Counted from the stretch's first letter, positions 33,872 through 44,038 are shown. The stretch is 64,000 bases of DNA from DAISVY01 sp036826635 (GCA_036826635.1 DAISVY010000007.1:124001-188000); one strand, 5' to 3'. Program-made: numbers and translations. Notes: a model not told the origin generated them from the letters alone.

Positions 33872-36013
33872 ATGTCAAGTAAAGTAGAATTGGAAGTCGG
33901 GGGTCGCACCCTGACGATTGAAACCGGTAAGCTCGCCAAGCAGGCCAACGGCGCGGTGACGGTGCGGTACGGTGATTCCATGGTTATTTCGACCGTCTGT
34001 GCCCAAAAAGAACCGCGGACTGGCTTTAATTTCTTCCCGCTGACCGTTGAGTATCGCGAGAAGCAGTATGCTGCGGGCAAAATTCCCGGTGGTTTTTTCA
34101 AGCGTGAAGGCCGACCGTCCGAGCGCGAGATTCTCTCGGCGCGGATTATTGATCGTCCTATCAGGCCCCTGTTCCCGGATGATTTCATGGGTGAAACCCA
34201 GTGCGTTAGTTATGTCATATCCCACGATCAGAAGAATGACACCGACGTCCTGGCGCTGATTGGTACCTCGGCGGCTATCGCCGTTTCGGACGTCCCCATC
34301 AGCAAGACCGTGGCGGCCGTGCGCGTGGGCCGAATCGACGGGCAATTGATTGTCAACCCGACCATTGAGCAACTGGACGATTGTGATCTTAAAATAACTA
34401 TCGCGGGATCCGACGAGGGCATCACGATGGTTGAAGGTGGGGCCACTGAGGTATCCGAAGAAGACGTCATCGCGGCTTTGCAATTCGGACATGAATATAT
34501 CCGACAGATCGTAGCCAAAATCGACGAACTCAAGGTCTCCTGTGGCAAGGAGAAATTCGAGTATGTCCCCGTGGCCGTGTCTGAAGAATTGTCCCGGCGC
34601 GTTACCGAGATAGTCGGTGCGAGGCTTGACGAACAAAACCACGTGGCCGACAAGGATACCCGCAAGAAAGCCAAACAGGCGATTGAGGATGAGGTGCTCG
34701 AGGCTCTGGCCGAGGAATTCCCGGACAGCGAACAGGAAATCAAGGATGTCATTCATAACCTTGACGCCGCTTCGATGCGTTCGATGATTCTCAGGGAGAA
34801 GAAACGTATCGACGGCCGTGGTGTCGATGATATTCGCGATATAACCTGTGAACCTGGTTTGTTGCCCCGGACGCACGGTTCCGCGTTGTTTACGCGTGGA
34901 CAGACGCAGGCGCTGGTGGCGGTGACTCTCGGAACCAAGATCGATGAGCAACGGCTCGATGATCTCGACGGGGAATCGACCAAGAGCTATATGCTGCACT
35001 ACAATTTCCCTCCGTTTTGTACCGGGGAAGCCAAGCCTATTCGGGGAACGTCCCGTCGTGAGATCGGTCATGGCAATTTGGCCGAGCGTGCCCTGCAGCC
35101 GGTTATTCCCAACGAAACGAGTTTCCCGTACACTGTGCGTATCGTTTCAGATATCATGGAATCCAATGGGTCGTCGTCGATGGCCTCCGTGTGTGGCGGT
35201 TCGCTGGCCCTGATGGATGCCGGTGTACCGATCAAGACGTCGGTGGCCGGAATAGCCATGGGGTTGATTAAATCCGAAGACGACGTGGTCATCCTTACCG
35301 ATATTCTCGGTGACGAAGATCATTTCGGCGACATGGATTTCAAGGTGGCCGGGACGCGCGAAGGCATCACGGCCATTCAGATGGATATCAAGATAAGCGG
35401 TCTGGATATCGAGACCATGCGTCAGGCCCTGCAAAAGGCGAACAACGCACGAATCAGGATTCTCGATATCATGGATGCCACCCTGCCGAAACATCGCGAT
35501 CAGCTTTCCGAGTATGCTCCGAGAATTATTACTATTCGGATCAACCCGGCCAAGATCGGCGATGTGATCGGCCCCGGCGGCAAGATTATCCGGGGTATTG
35601 TCGAGGAAACTGGCGCCAAGATCGATATCGATGATGATGGTACGGTGTTGATCGCTTCCACCGACGGTGAAGCCGGCCGAGCTGCTTTGGCTCGCATTGA
35701 GGCCATTGTCGAGGAGCCCGAACTCAACAAGGTTTACAACGGTATCGTTCGAAGGATTACCGACTTTGGAGCTTTTGTCGAGATTTTACCCGGAACCGAC
35801 GGTTTGGTACATATTTCGGAGCTTGCCGTCGAACGTGTGGCTAAGGTCGAAGACATTTGCAAAGTGGGTGATCGCATGGAGGTCAAGGTCATCAATATCG
35901 ATGCCGACGGTCGGGTGCGCTTGTCGCGTCGGGCCTTGTTGACCGATGAACCCCCCCCGCCGCCGCGTCCGAGAAACGGCGGTGGCAATAACAGGCGTCG
36001 AGTCCGGCGTTAG
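33872..36013 (+). CDS. pnp: polyribonucleotide nucleotidyltransferase (PNPase)
   Basis: Phosphorolytic 3'-5' exoribonuclease of RNA decay. 713 residues. Two RNase PH cores: the first begins VTVRYGDSMVISTVCA (about 29-44) with FFKREGRPSEREILSARIIDRP near 73-94. The second begins LLPRTHGSALFTRGQTQALV near 330-349, with catalytic-region SEVMESNGSSSMA-like SDIMESNGSSSMASVCGG near 426. KH domain with IGPGGKIIRGI near 567-577, then S1 domain (about 622-690). The end is a proline run followed by a basic, Asn/Gly/Arg-rich tail (RPRNGGGNNRRRVRR) that may add RNA contacts. AGGAG Shine-Dalgarno. Confidence 0.97.
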   Translation: MSSKVELEVGGRTLTIETGKLAKQANGAVTVRYGDSMVISTVCAQKEPRTGFNFFPLTVEYREKQYAAGKIPGGFFKREGRPSEREILSARIIDRPIRPLFPDDFMGETQCVSYVISHDQKNDTDVLALIGTSAAIAVSDVPISKTVAAVRVGRIDGQLIVNPTIEQLDDCDLKITIAGSDEGITMVEGGATEVSEEDVIAALQFGHEYIRQIVAKIDELKVSCGKEKFEYVPVAVSEELSRRVTEIVGARLDEQNHVADKDTRKKAKQAIEDEVLEALAEEFPDSEQEIKDVIHNLDAASMRSMILREKKRIDGRGVDDIRDITCEPGLLPRTHGSALFTRGQTQALVAVTLGTKIDEQRLDDLDGESTKSYMLHYNFPPFCTGEAKPIRGTSRREIGHGNLAERALQPVIPNETSFPYTVRIVSDIMESNGSSSMASVCGGSLALMDAGVPIKTSVAGIAMGLIKSEDDVVILTDILGDEDHFGDMDFKVAGTREGITAIQMDIKISGLDIETMRQALQKANNARIRILDIMDATLPKHRDQLSEYAPRIITIRINPAKIGDVIGPGGKIIRGIVEETGAKIDIDDDGTVLIASTDGEAGRAALARIEAIVEEPELNKVYNGIVRRITDFGAFVEILPGTDGLVHISELAVERVAKVEDICKVGDRMEVKVINIDADGRVRLSRRALLTDEPPPPPRPRNGGGNNRRRVRR

Positions 36014-36018
36014 AAACA

Positions 36019-37317
36019 GTGAGTGGTCCTGAAATGGGGCTGAAAAAAGGAAGCGCCGGTTCGGATCGTCATCCGGTCCGTAAAACGACTCTGCGAAACG
36101 GTGTGAGGGTGGTCAGTGAATGGCTGCCCTCGGTTCGTTCTATTGCTCTCGGTGTCTGGGTGGGGGCCGGTTCCCGCTATGAGAAACCGGAAGAGAGCGG
36201 GCTTTCGCATTTTATCGAGCATCTCGTTTTCAAGGGGACCAAACGGCGCGATGCCCGACAGATAGCCCAGGCACTCGAGTCGCTCGGGGGCTCTCTCAAT
36301 GCCTTTACCTCGCGTGAGCACACCTGTTATATCGCGCGTGTTCTGGACGAACATCTGCCGCAGGCGGTTGATGTTCTGGCCGATATCGTTTGTCATGCCA
36401 CCTTTACTCCCACCAACATGAACCGCGAGCGTCTGGTTATTTGCGAAGAAATCAAGGAATCATTAGACAGTCCGGCCGATTACATTCACGATATTTTTGC
36501 CCGTGCTTTCTGGGGTGAACATCCGCTCGGTCAGCCTATTATGGGCTTTCAGGAAACGGTCATGTCGATTCCCCGACGGACCCTTCGGGCCTTTATCGAC
36601 AGGCATTACCGTGCCCGTTCGGTGGTCATAGCGGCCAGCGGTTCGATATCACACGACCGTCTGGTCAAGCTGGTGCGCGACCATTTCAGTTTCGACGCCG
36701 GGGCTTCGGAGCCACCCCTGCCGGCCAATCGGATAAACGCGGATCGTGTCGTAATCAAACCCGACGATAACAGCCAAACTCAATTCTGTCTCGGTTTCCC
36801 GGGCCTGGCCTACCGTGACCTTCGCAAAATGGGCATGATGGTCATGACCTCTTATCTGGGCGGCGGGATGTCCTCGGTTCTTTTCCAGAAGATAAGAGAA
36901 CAGCGCGGCTTGGCCTATTCGGTTTACAGTTTTCATGATTTCTTTCAGGACTTCGGGGTGTTCGGGGTGTATCTGGGGACCGACCGCAGTCACCTTGAGC
37001 AGGCATATGATGTGATCATGACCGAGTGCCGACGACTGAAACGCAGGAAAATGAGTGCCAGTGACCTGCATCAGGTTAAGGCTCAGATTAAGGGTAACCT
37101 TACGTTGGGCATGGAGTCCACGGTCAATCGCATGAACCGCCTGGGAAGAATGGAAATGATGATCGGGCAATACGTCCCGCTGGAGGCGACCATGGAAGCG
37201 GTAGACAAAGTTACCGCCGCCGAGATTGCCGAACTGGCCAATCTGGTTTTCGATGATGACCGTATCACTCTTGCGGTCCTGGGCCCGGTTGAGGAAAACA
37301 CTTTTGCCGGCATATGA
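36019..37317 (+). CDS. M16 family zinc peptidase (processing-peptidase-like)
   Basis: Zinc metalloprotease of the pitrilysin/MPP group, 432 residues from GTG 36019 (an ATG at 36034 is an alternative; neither has a strong Shine-Dalgarno). The inverted zinc motif HFIEHLVFKGT at about residues 64-74 has HxxEH, with the third ligand Glu in the CEEIKESLDSPADY segment near 140-155. A second homologous domain begins around 205. Sequence context DEHLPQAVDVLADIV is typical. The pnp-M16 gene order occurs in many bacteria (as with YmxG/MlpA). Cytosolic; no signal peptide. Confidence 0.9.
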   Translation: MSGPEMGLKKGSAGSDRHPVRKTTLRNGVRVVSEWLPSVRSIALGVWVGAGSRYEKPEESGLSHFIEHLVFKGTKRRDARQIAQALESLGGSLNAFTSREHTCYIARVLDEHLPQAVDVLADIVCHATFTPTNMNRERLVICEEIKESLDSPADYIHDIFARAFWGEHPLGQPIMGFQETVMSIPRRTLRAFIDRHYRARSVVIAASGSISHDRLVKLVRDHFSFDAGASEPPLPANRINADRVVIKPDDNSQTQFCLGFPGLAYRDLRKMGMMVMTSYLGGGMSSVLFQKIREQRGLAYSVYSFHDFFQDFGVFGVYLGTDRSHLEQAYDVIMTECRRLKRRKMSASDLHQVKAQIKGNLTLGMESTVNRMNRLGRMEMMIGQYVPLEATMEAVDKVTAAEIAELANLVFDDDRITLAVLGPVEENTFAGI

Positions 37318-38116
37318 GAGTCCCAATAGTGCTTCCGAGGCGACAACATCCCCGCCTGTAATTTTGACTTTTCACAAGATTTGCCCGGGGTTTAGTTTTG
37401 GTTCTACCAATTTTTCTCCGCGACGTTTCCGCCGTCTTCTGCTTTTTCTGACCCAAACAGGTTTTTGTCTGACCGATTGCAATAACGCCCGGTCGGGGGA
37501 GAAGCCGAAAAGATTGGTCCTCAGTTTCGACGACGGTTACCAACATCTGGCCGAAGTGCTGCCACCGCTCATGTCCGAGTTCGAGTTTGTCCCGATTGTA
37601 TTTATGCCGACGGCCTGGATCGGAAAAGGAAACCGCTGGGACTACAGCTACCGGCTTCGGCCGATGCGCCATCTGGAACGGGGTGCTGTTCGTGAACTTG
37701 CGGCTCTCGGCGTTGAATTCGGATCGCATGGCCATTCGCATATCGATCTGACGTCCTGTCCTCCGGACGTTTTACGGCAGGAGCTGGACTATTCCCGAAA
37801 AGTGCTTGAGGATATTACCGGATCGCAGGTTGGCGCAATAAGTTACCCTTTCGGTCGATACGATACACGGGTGCTGGCGGCGGTTGCCGAGGCCGGGTTC
37901 TCCCGGGGGTACACTATGGATTTCCCCGCTTCGGATGATTCATCTCTGGCTATGGGACGAGTGGCTGTCTATGGGTACGATACGCATCTGAGTGTTCGTC
38001 GCAAACTGACCCCGAATCGACTGCAACGGCTTGAATACCTCAAGGTGCGCCTGACCAATCGTTTGTCGGCGGGCACGGTTCTTCTTAATCGGCTGCGCGG
38101 CACTTCCCAACCGTAA
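37304..38116 (+). CDS. polysaccharide deacetylase (NodB/CE4-like)
   Basis: Carbohydrate esterase family 4-type metal deacetylase, 270 residues. The frame is open from 37226, inside the peptidase gene, but TTG 37304 has GAGGA eight bases upstream and gives a natural start (MPAYESPNSAS). Motif 1 LSFDDGYQHLAEV near 74-86 gives the paired Asp, motif 2 FGSHGHSHIDLT near 138-149 the two His ligands, motif 3 SYPFGRYDTRVL near 182-193. Substrate (chitin oligomers, peptidoglycan or other N-acetyl sugars) is not determined. No signal peptide is visible, so it may act on an intracellular or lipid-linked sugar. Confidence 0.85.
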   Translation: MPAYESPNSASEATTSPPVILTFHKICPGFSFGSTNFSPRRFRRLLLFLTQTGFCLTDCNNARSGEKPKRLVLSFDDGYQHLAEVLPPLMSEFEFVPIVFMPTAWIGKGNRWDYSYRLRPMRHLERGAVRELAALGVEFGSHGHSHIDLTSCPPDVLRQELDYSRKVLEDITGSQVGAISYPFGRYDTRVLAAVAEAGFSRGYTMDFPASDDSSLAMGRVAVYGYDTHLSVRRKLTPNRLQRLEYLKVRLTNRLSAGTVLLNRLRGTSQP

Positions 38117-38146
38117 ACGCCGGCCAAAGGTCCGAACTTAAAAGGG

Positions 38147-38175
38147 TTGCCAATCTTCCGATAATGTGATAAAAT
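38147..38175 (+). promoter_or_regulatory. promoter of leuS
   Basis: TTGCCA (38147-38152), 17-base spacer, TAAAAT (38170-38175), 34 bases before the leuS ATG. Five of six consensus bases match in each box. Confidence 0.65.
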
Positions 38176-38209
38176 TGCGCTCTGGTATTCAGAAACAGGA
38201 CGGCAGGTT

Positions 38210-40708
38210 ATGGCGGACAATGCAAAAATGATTCCGAAATATGATTTTACGAAAATCGAGAACAAGTGGCAGGCACGCTGGGACGAGGAGCAGCTTTTCC
38301 ATTGCGGCGATCTGAGCGAAGCCGAGAAGAAATTCTACATGCTGGTCATGTTCGCCTATCCGTCCGGCGATATTCACATGGGGCATTTCCGCAACTATAT
38401 CATCGGTGACGCGGTGGCCCGGCGACAGATGATGTTGGGTAAGAAAGTGCTTCATCCGTTCGGCTGGGACGCTTTCGGTCTGCCGGCCGAACGGGCGGCT
38501 ATCCAGCGCGGTATTCATCCCGAGGTTTGGACTAAGGATAATATCGCTGTTTCCCGCAGGACCTTACAGAAGGTGGGTATTTCCTACGACTGGTCGCGCG
38601 AGGTGTCTTCATGTGACCCGGAATACTACAAATGGACCCAGTGGATGTTTATCCAGCTTTTCAAAAAGGGACTGGCCTATCGCAAACGGGGATTCGTCAA
38701 CTGGTGTCCCGAGGACAAAACCGTTCTGGCCAACGAACAGGTTAAAGACGGCCGTTGCGAGCGCTGCGGTACGCTGGTGGAGAAAAAAGACCAGGTTCAG
38801 TGGTATTTCAGAATAACTGATTACGCCGACCGCCTGATAGACGATCTGGACAAGCTGCCGGGCTGGCCGGATAACGTCAAGACCATGCAAAAAGAGTGGA
38901 TCGGTCGCTCGCATGGACTGGAAATCGATTTCGTTATCGAGCATACCGGCGAGAAACTGCCGATTTTCACCACCCGGCCGGACACGATCTACGGTGTCAC
39001 GTTCATGGCCATATCGCCCGAGGCCGAGCTTCTGGATCGGTTGGGGATTGAAGGAGAATATGCCGAGAAGGTCGCTCAGTACAAGAAACTGGCGGCCGGT
39101 CGTTCGGACATCGAACGGGCTGCCGTTACCGACGACAAGGACGGTGTTTTTACCGGGCGATACGCGATAAACCCATATAATGGTGAGAAAGTACAACTCT
39201 GGGTCGCGGATTATGTCCTGGCTGGCTATGGCACCGGGGCGGTAATGGCTGTTCCGGCTCACGACACGCGCGATTTCGCCTTTGCCCGCAAATATGATAT
39301 CCCGATCCGGGTCGTGATTCATCCCGACAAGAATACCGGTTTGGACGCCGCAACCATGGACGAGGCCTATGTGGATTATGGCCCGATGGTCAATTCGGAC
39401 AAGTTCAATGGTCTCAGCGGCAAAGAAGCTATCGGGGCCGTATCTGATTACGCCGAGAGTGAAGGTATCGGACGCCGGAAGGTGAATTACAAGCTCAAAG
39501 ACTGGTCAATCTCGCGGCAGCGCTACTGGGGCTGTCCGATTCCGATAATTCATTGTGAAAAATGCGGGCCGGTCGCGGTCGATCAGGCCGATCTGCCGGT
39601 TTTGCTGCCACAGGTTAAGGACTATCACCCGAAAGGCCGGTCGCCCCTGGCCGATGTTTCCGAATACATGAATGTGAAATGTCCGAAATGCGGGGGAGAG
39701 GCGCACCGCGATCCTGACACTATGGATACGTTCGTGTGCTCGTCGTGGTATTTCCTGCGCTATATTGACCCGAAAAACGATGAGCAGCCGTACGACAAAA
39801 CCCAGGCCAATCGCTGGATGCCGATTGACTTGTATGTCGGCGGTGTCACTCACGCCACCGGGCACCTTATTTATTTCCGTTTCTTTACCAAGTTCCTGCA
39901 TGATATCGGTTGGCTTGACTGCGATGAGCCGGCCACGCAATTGTTTAATCACGGGATGGTAATGGACAAAAACGGCGAGGTCATGTCGAAATCGAAAGGC
40001 AACGTGGTCTCGCCTATGTCACTGATCGAAACACGAGGATGCGATATCACGCGGCTGGCCATGTTTTTCACGGCCCCGTCGGAACGTCCGGTTCTGTGGA
40101 ATGACGATACCCTGTCCGGAGTAGAGAAATTCGCTGCCTCGAAGCTATATAATGTTGTCAGTGAGTATCGCGGCAGTCAGCCGGACTTAAAGCAATACTT
40201 TAAGCGTTCGAATCTGTCCGATTATGAACGCACAATCTACGTGAAGCTAAACCAAACCGTTAAACGGGTCACGGAAGGTTTTGAGCGGCTCCAGTTCAAT
40301 ACCGCGATCGCGTCGTTAATGGAGCTGGTGCGGGATTATGAACCGTCGAAAATATCCAGCGATACCCTGAATGACCAGATCGTACTTAAGATAATCCAAT
40401 TGATAGCCCCGCTGGCGCCTCATATGGCCGAGGAAATGTGGGAATTGGTCGGTTTTGAGGAATCCGTATTCAAATCGTCATGGCCGGAATTCGATCCGGA
40501 CGCTGTTATCGGCGACGAAGTCGAAATAGCCGTACAGGTCAACGGAAAGCTGCGCGACAGCGTGTCGGTCCCGGCAGACGCCGATCAGGCCACGGTTGAA
40601 CAAGCCGCTCTGGCAAGCGACAAGGTACAGAAGCACATCGAAGGCAAGACCGTGGTAAAGAAAATCTTCGTCAAGGGGCGATTGCTCAATATCGTTGTGA
40701 AGGGTTAG
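38210..40708 (+). CDS. leuS: leucyl-tRNA synthetase
   Basis: Class I synthetase that charges tRNA-Leu and edits misacylated products. 832 residues. HIGH-like HMGHFRNYIIGD near 56-67, WDAFGLPAERAAIQ near 86-99, CP1 editing domain (about 215-410; TTRPDTIYGVT, and GTGAVMAVPAHDTRDFAFA with the editing Asp). KMSKS-like VMSKSKGN near 592-599. Zinc-like CERCGT and CPKCGG pairs occur around 185 and 492. Anticodon domain to the end. Monocistronic behind a clear promoter, with no gene closer than 90 bases upstream. Confidence 0.97.
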   Translation: MADNAKMIPKYDFTKIENKWQARWDEEQLFHCGDLSEAEKKFYMLVMFAYPSGDIHMGHFRNYIIGDAVARRQMMLGKKVLHPFGWDAFGLPAERAAIQRGIHPEVWTKDNIAVSRRTLQKVGISYDWSREVSSCDPEYYKWTQWMFIQLFKKGLAYRKRGFVNWCPEDKTVLANEQVKDGRCERCGTLVEKKDQVQWYFRITDYADRLIDDLDKLPGWPDNVKTMQKEWIGRSHGLEIDFVIEHTGEKLPIFTTRPDTIYGVTFMAISPEAELLDRLGIEGEYAEKVAQYKKLAAGRSDIERAAVTDDKDGVFTGRYAINPYNGEKVQLWVADYVLAGYGTGAVMAVPAHDTRDFAFARKYDIPIRVVIHPDKNTGLDAATMDEAYVDYGPMVNSDKFNGLSGKEAIGAVSDYAESEGIGRRKVNYKLKDWSISRQRYWGCPIPIIHCEKCGPVAVDQADLPVLLPQVKDYHPKGRSPLADVSEYMNVKCPKCGGEAHRDPDTMDTFVCSSWYFLRYIDPKNDEQPYDKTQANRWMPIDLYVGGVTHATGHLIYFRFFTKFLHDIGWLDCDEPATQLFNHGMVMDKNGEVMSKSKGNVVSPMSLIETRGCDITRLAMFFTAPSERPVLWNDDTLSGVEKFAASKLYNVVSEYRGSQPDLKQYFKRSNLSDYERTIYVKLNQTVKRVTEGFERLQFNTAIASLMELVRDYEPSKISSDTLNDQIVLKIIQLIAPLAPHMAEEMWELVGFEESVFKSSWPEFDPDAVIGDEVEIAVQVNGKLRDSVSVPADADQATVEQAALASDKVQKHIEGKTVVKKIFVKGRLLNIVVKG

Positions 40709-40848
40709 AAAGGCACTTTCCCACAGGGATGGGTTTGGCTTTATATTGTATAGTTAACATAATATCTCTTCTGGGACATTGTTTGATGGGTAATATCTTA
40801 TCCGGGGGCCATTCAGAACCTCTCCACTGCGGCTTTCATTTATTATAT

Positions 40849-41775
40849 CTATTGTGAAGCGAATTCCTGTTCCCGATCCAACTGCTTAAAGCCCCAGTCC
40901 AGCAGTTTGCGAGCTTCCCGGAATCTAAGCCGGTCTCCGGGAACACCCAGAACAACGGCGGTAAGATGTTTCCCCTGTTTGTTTTCAACTATGGTGGCCA
41001 AACAATAGTCGGCGGCCCGGATATATCCGGTTTTGCCGCTCAGGACATGATGACGTGAGTGGATTATCAGGTTGGTATTGGCCATCGGAACGGAGAGTCC
41101 CTTGCGGTTGACAACCTTACACTGATGGTGTTTTTCTGAGGTTATACGCGCGATCAACTCATAATCGTAGGCGTGATGAAGGATTCTGGCTACTTCGTGG
41201 GCTGTCGAGACGTTCCGGCTGTCGAGGCCGGTCGGTTCGACGAAGTGAGTATCTTTAAGGCCCAGCTTCTTCATTTTGAAATTCATCTCGCGGGCAAAAT
41301 CCTCGATAGAGCCACAGGTAGCCCGAGCCAAAGCCCGTGCCGCGCGATTATCGGAGTTCATAAGGGCGGCATAAAGCAGGTCAAGGCGCGTCAGCTCATA
41401 TCCTACGCGCAGGCGGGATCGTGACGAACGCCGGGCATCCTCGCGCGTGATTGCCTCGGTGCTGTCCAGATCGATACCTTTGTCCAGTACGACCATAGCG
41501 GTTACCAGCTTGCTGATGGAAGCGATGGGGCGAACCTTGTCCGGATTCTTGGCGTACAGCACCTGGCCGTTATCGTAATCGACGAGCAGCGCCGATTTTA
41601 GATTGAGGTAAGGTGCTTTGGTCCTGACGTTGCTGAAATCAAGGTGGTAGACATTGCTTGCGGTCGTCTGTACCGGGCCGGGCGGCACCTCCAGAAAGTA
41701 CACCGTGTTGGCCGAGAAAAAGACAAAAGCGGCCAGAAGCAACAGGACTTTCGGCAGTGTTTTCCGGTTGAACAT
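40849..41775 (-). CDS. dacA: D-alanyl-D-alanine carboxypeptidase (peptidase S11)
   Basis: Penicillin-binding protein type DD-carboxypeptidase that trims the terminal D-Ala of peptidoglycan stems. 308 residues. Signal/anchor segment at about 8-30 (LPKVLLLLAAFVFFSANTVYFL). Active-site SISKLVTAM near 86-94 (SxxK), SDNRAARALAR near 139-149 (SxN), and SGKTGYIRAADYC near 243-255 (KTG). The C-terminal beta domain of E. coli DacA seems missing, so it is a short form. Transcribed after the ABC permease with a 21-base gap. The symbol is by function; DacA, DacC or a spore type cannot be separated. Confidence 0.85.
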   Translation of the reverse strand: MFNRKTLPKVLLLLAAFVFFSANTVYFLEVPPGPVQTTASNVYHLDFSNVRTKAPYLNLKSALLVDYDNGQVLYAKNPDKVRPIASISKLVTAMVVLDKGIDLDSTEAITREDARRSSRSRLRVGYELTRLDLLYAALMNSDNRAARALARATCGSIEDFAREMNFKMKKLGLKDTHFVEPTGLDSRNVSTAHEVARILHHAYDYELIARITSEKHHQCKVVNRKGLSVPMANTNLIIHSRHHVLSGKTGYIRAADYCLATIVENKQGKHLTAVVLGVPGDRLRFREARKLLDWGFKQLDREQEFASQ

Positions 41776-41796
41776 TCCAGGTTCCTCTTCCCTGCT

Positions 41797-43113
41797 TTAG
41801 TATCGGCACCACTTGATAATTTCCGAAAGGGTCGGCCGTTTACCGTACATGAGAATGCCGACACGGAACACCCGCGCAACCAGCCAGATCAGCAGCAGGG
41901 TCGTGATAACCGCGATGATAAAGGCTATGGTGCCCTCCGCCACGATGCCGGAGAAAAGCGAATAGTCGGTTGCCGACGGGGCCACGAACACGATGCGCAT
42001 GAGCATCATGGTCGGAGAGAAAAACGGTATGTATGAAAGCACCTGGGCCCAGGCTACGTAAGGATCCTGGGCTACCGCGGAAACCAGCATTACCGGCAGG
42101 ATCAGCGAAATCGTGATCGGGAAAACGAAATTCTGTGCTTCCTTGTCACTGTTGACCAACGAGCCCACGAGGGCGAACAACGTCGAATACATTATATAAC
42201 CGACGATGAAGAACAAGACAAAGAAGATCACAATTACCGGATTGAACGCGATTTGACTGATCGATGGATCGATGGCAAACGATCCGGGACCGCTTGCGAG
42301 GAAAATAACCAGTCCGATCAGGATCCATATGGCCACCTGGGTGAAGGCGGCCGCCCCCAGCCCCAGAACCTTGCCGAGCATCAACTGGAACGGTGTCACC
42401 GACGAAACCAGAACCTCCATAATGCGACTGGTCTTCTCTTCGATCACCGAGCGCATCATGACGGCCCCGTAACCGACCACCATCATATATACGAGCATGA
42501 CGAAAATCAGGCCCGAGAACATTTTGATAACCGGGGAGATAGATTCCCCTTTCGTGTTTTTGATCTGCAGGTCAACCCCGGAAGTCAGGGCCAGAATCGA
42601 GTCAATCGGCAGGTTAACTTCCGAAAGCTTCAATCTATACGAAGCCAGCACGTTGGCGAGTCGGGCCTCGAAGCGTGCGATGGTTCTGAAATTATCGGAG
42701 TTGGTCACCAGGGCAAGATTACTGTCCGCCAGGTATGCATTCGGTTTAATGACCAGGAAATACTTTATTCGTTTCTCGGCGATCTCGTTTGCCAGAGAAT
42801 CATAAACCGAGGTGAAGTAAGCCGGCTCGTCGGTCGGTATGTTGAACACACTGTCGATCAGGAACATCGGATCATTTGTTCCGGGGAGTTTGTAGCGGTC
42901 GAGAGACTCGGCAAACTGCTCGCCGAAACCCAGTTCCCCGTTATCTATTACGGCCATGTGCTCCGCGACCGAGGTTTCTTTCATAGCCAGCATAGCCGGC
43001 AGGACCATGAAAGCGCTCATCAATAACGGCATGAGAATCAGGCCAATAACAAAAGACTTTTTCTTTACGACCTGGGCGTATTCGCGTTTGAAAATAACGA
43101 GAAACTTAGACAT
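41797..43113 (-). CDS. ABC-2 type permease (NatB-like)
   Basis: Membrane half of an ABC exporter of the NatAB family. 438 residues from ATG 43113 (MSKFLVIFKREYAQVV), with GGGAGG eight bases upstream and overlapping the ATPase stop by 8 bases. One N-terminal membrane segment (VIGLILMPLLMSAFMVLPAMLA) is followed by a 170-residue extracytoplasmic loop, then five to six segments near the C-terminus (such as VAIWILIGLVIFLASG, IIVFFVLFFIVGYIMYSTLF-like and IAFIIAVITTLLLIWLV). This architecture matches Na+ efflux or antibiotic-type exporters. Substrate is not determined. Coupled to the ATP-binding gene upstream. Confidence 0.87.
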   Translation of the reverse strand: MSKFLVIFKREYAQVVKKKSFVIGLILMPLLMSAFMVLPAMLAMKETSVAEHMAVIDNGELGFGEQFAESLDRYKLPGTNDPMFLIDSVFNIPTDEPAYFTSVYDSLANEIAEKRIKYFLVIKPNAYLADSNLALVTNSDNFRTIARFEARLANVLASYRLKLSEVNLPIDSILALTSGVDLQIKNTKGESISPVIKMFSGLIFVMLVYMMVVGYGAVMMRSVIEEKTSRIMEVLVSSVTPFQLMLGKVLGLGAAAFTQVAIWILIGLVIFLASGPGSFAIDPSISQIAFNPVIVIFFVLFFIVGYIMYSTLFALVGSLVNSDKEAQNFVFPITISLILPVMLVSAVAQDPYVAWAQVLSYIPFFSPTMMLMRIVFVAPSATDYSLFSGIVAEGTIAFIIAVITTLLLIWLVARVFRVGILMYGKRPTLSEIIKWCRY

Positions 43114-44038
43114 TAGCCGGTCCTCCCTTCTGGTTAAGGGTGGCAGGATCAACTTTGGCCATATCTATGAAGATATTGTACAGCGACGGTTCCATGAGTT
43201 CGAAGCGGCGCACTTTGACTTTCTCTACCAGGGCCTTGAGTATTATTTCGGGATCGGCCCCGTCGGCGAGTGCGATTTCGAGATAATTGTTGAACTCGGT
43301 TACTCCCTTGACACTTTCAACGGAGCGCAGAAAGGCCCCGTCACCTTCCATCTCCACCTGTATCGTGTTCTTGCCGAATTTGGCTTTCACTTCCGCGAGT
43401 TTACCGTCTATGACCTTTTTCCCCCGGGATATCATGCAGATATAATCACACAACTTCTCGGCCTGTTCCATGACGTGGGTCGAAAAGAGAATGGTCTTGC
43501 CGGCCCGTTTCTGTTCCAGCAGGACATCTTTGATAAGCTCGATATTTACCGGGTCCAGGCCGGAGAAAAGCTCGTCGAGGATAACGATATCGGGCTCGTG
43601 CAGCAGGGTGGTGATGAACTGTAGTTTCTGTGCCATTCCTTTGGACAGCTCTTCCACCTTGCGATGCTTATATTCCAGCAGGCCCATTCTTTGCAGCCAA
43701 GTGTCCATCCGTTCGTTGGCTTTCGAAGCCGGGTAGCTCTTGAGTTCCGCCATGTAAGCGAGGATTTCGCGGACGGTCATTTTTTTGTACAGTCCCCGTT
43801 CTTCGGGCAGATACCCCACGCGGTTTTTGAACGACTCGTCAATCTTGCGACCATCGAATGTAACTTCCCCTGAGTCGGGTGCGATGATGTTCATTATCAT
43901 CCTTATCGTGGTCGTTTTTCCGGCTCCGTTGGGGCCGATGATGCCGTAGATACTCCCCTGTGGCACCTCCAGCGAGAGGTTGTCCACGGCCACTTTGGCA
44001 TCGTACTGCTTGCGGATGTTATCGAGTTTCAGAAACAT
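43106..44038 (-). CDS. ABC exporter ATP-binding protein (NatA-like)
   Basis: ATPase of the exporter encoded with the permease that follows. 310 residues. Walker A GPNGAGKTTTIRM near 36-48, Q loop in VGYLPEERGLYKKM, signature LSKGMAQKLQFI near 134-145, Walker B IVILDELFSGLDP near 154-166, and switch His in FSTHVMEQAE near 188. The C-terminal 80 residues (KFGKNTIQVEMEGDGAF and on) are the DUF4162-like regulatory extension found in NatA-type proteins. First gene of a three-gene run ending with the DD-carboxypeptidase. Confidence 0.92.
   Translation of the reverse strand: MFLKLDNIRKQYDAKVAVDNLSLEVPQGSIYGIIGPNGAGKTTTIRMIMNIIAPDSGEVTFDGRKIDESFKNRVGYLPEERGLYKKMTVREILAYMAELKSYPASKANERMDTWLQRMGLLEYKHRKVEELSKGMAQKLQFITTLLHEPDIVILDELFSGLDPVNIELIKDVLLEQKRAGKTILFSTHVMEQAEKLCDYICMISRGKKVIDGKLAEVKAKFGKNTIQVEMEGDGAFLRSVESVKGVTEFNNYLEIALADGADPEIILKALVEKVKVRRFELMEPSLYNIFIDMAKVDPATLNQKGGPANV

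Noticed and set aside
33875..35071. 398-residue minus-strand ORF
   Set aside because: Antisense to pnp; composition is typical of a frame opposite a GC-biased gene.
37226..37303. Earlier start of the deacetylase inside the M16 gene
   Set aside because: The stretch reads as out-of-frame peptidase; TTG 37304 is preceded by GAGGA.
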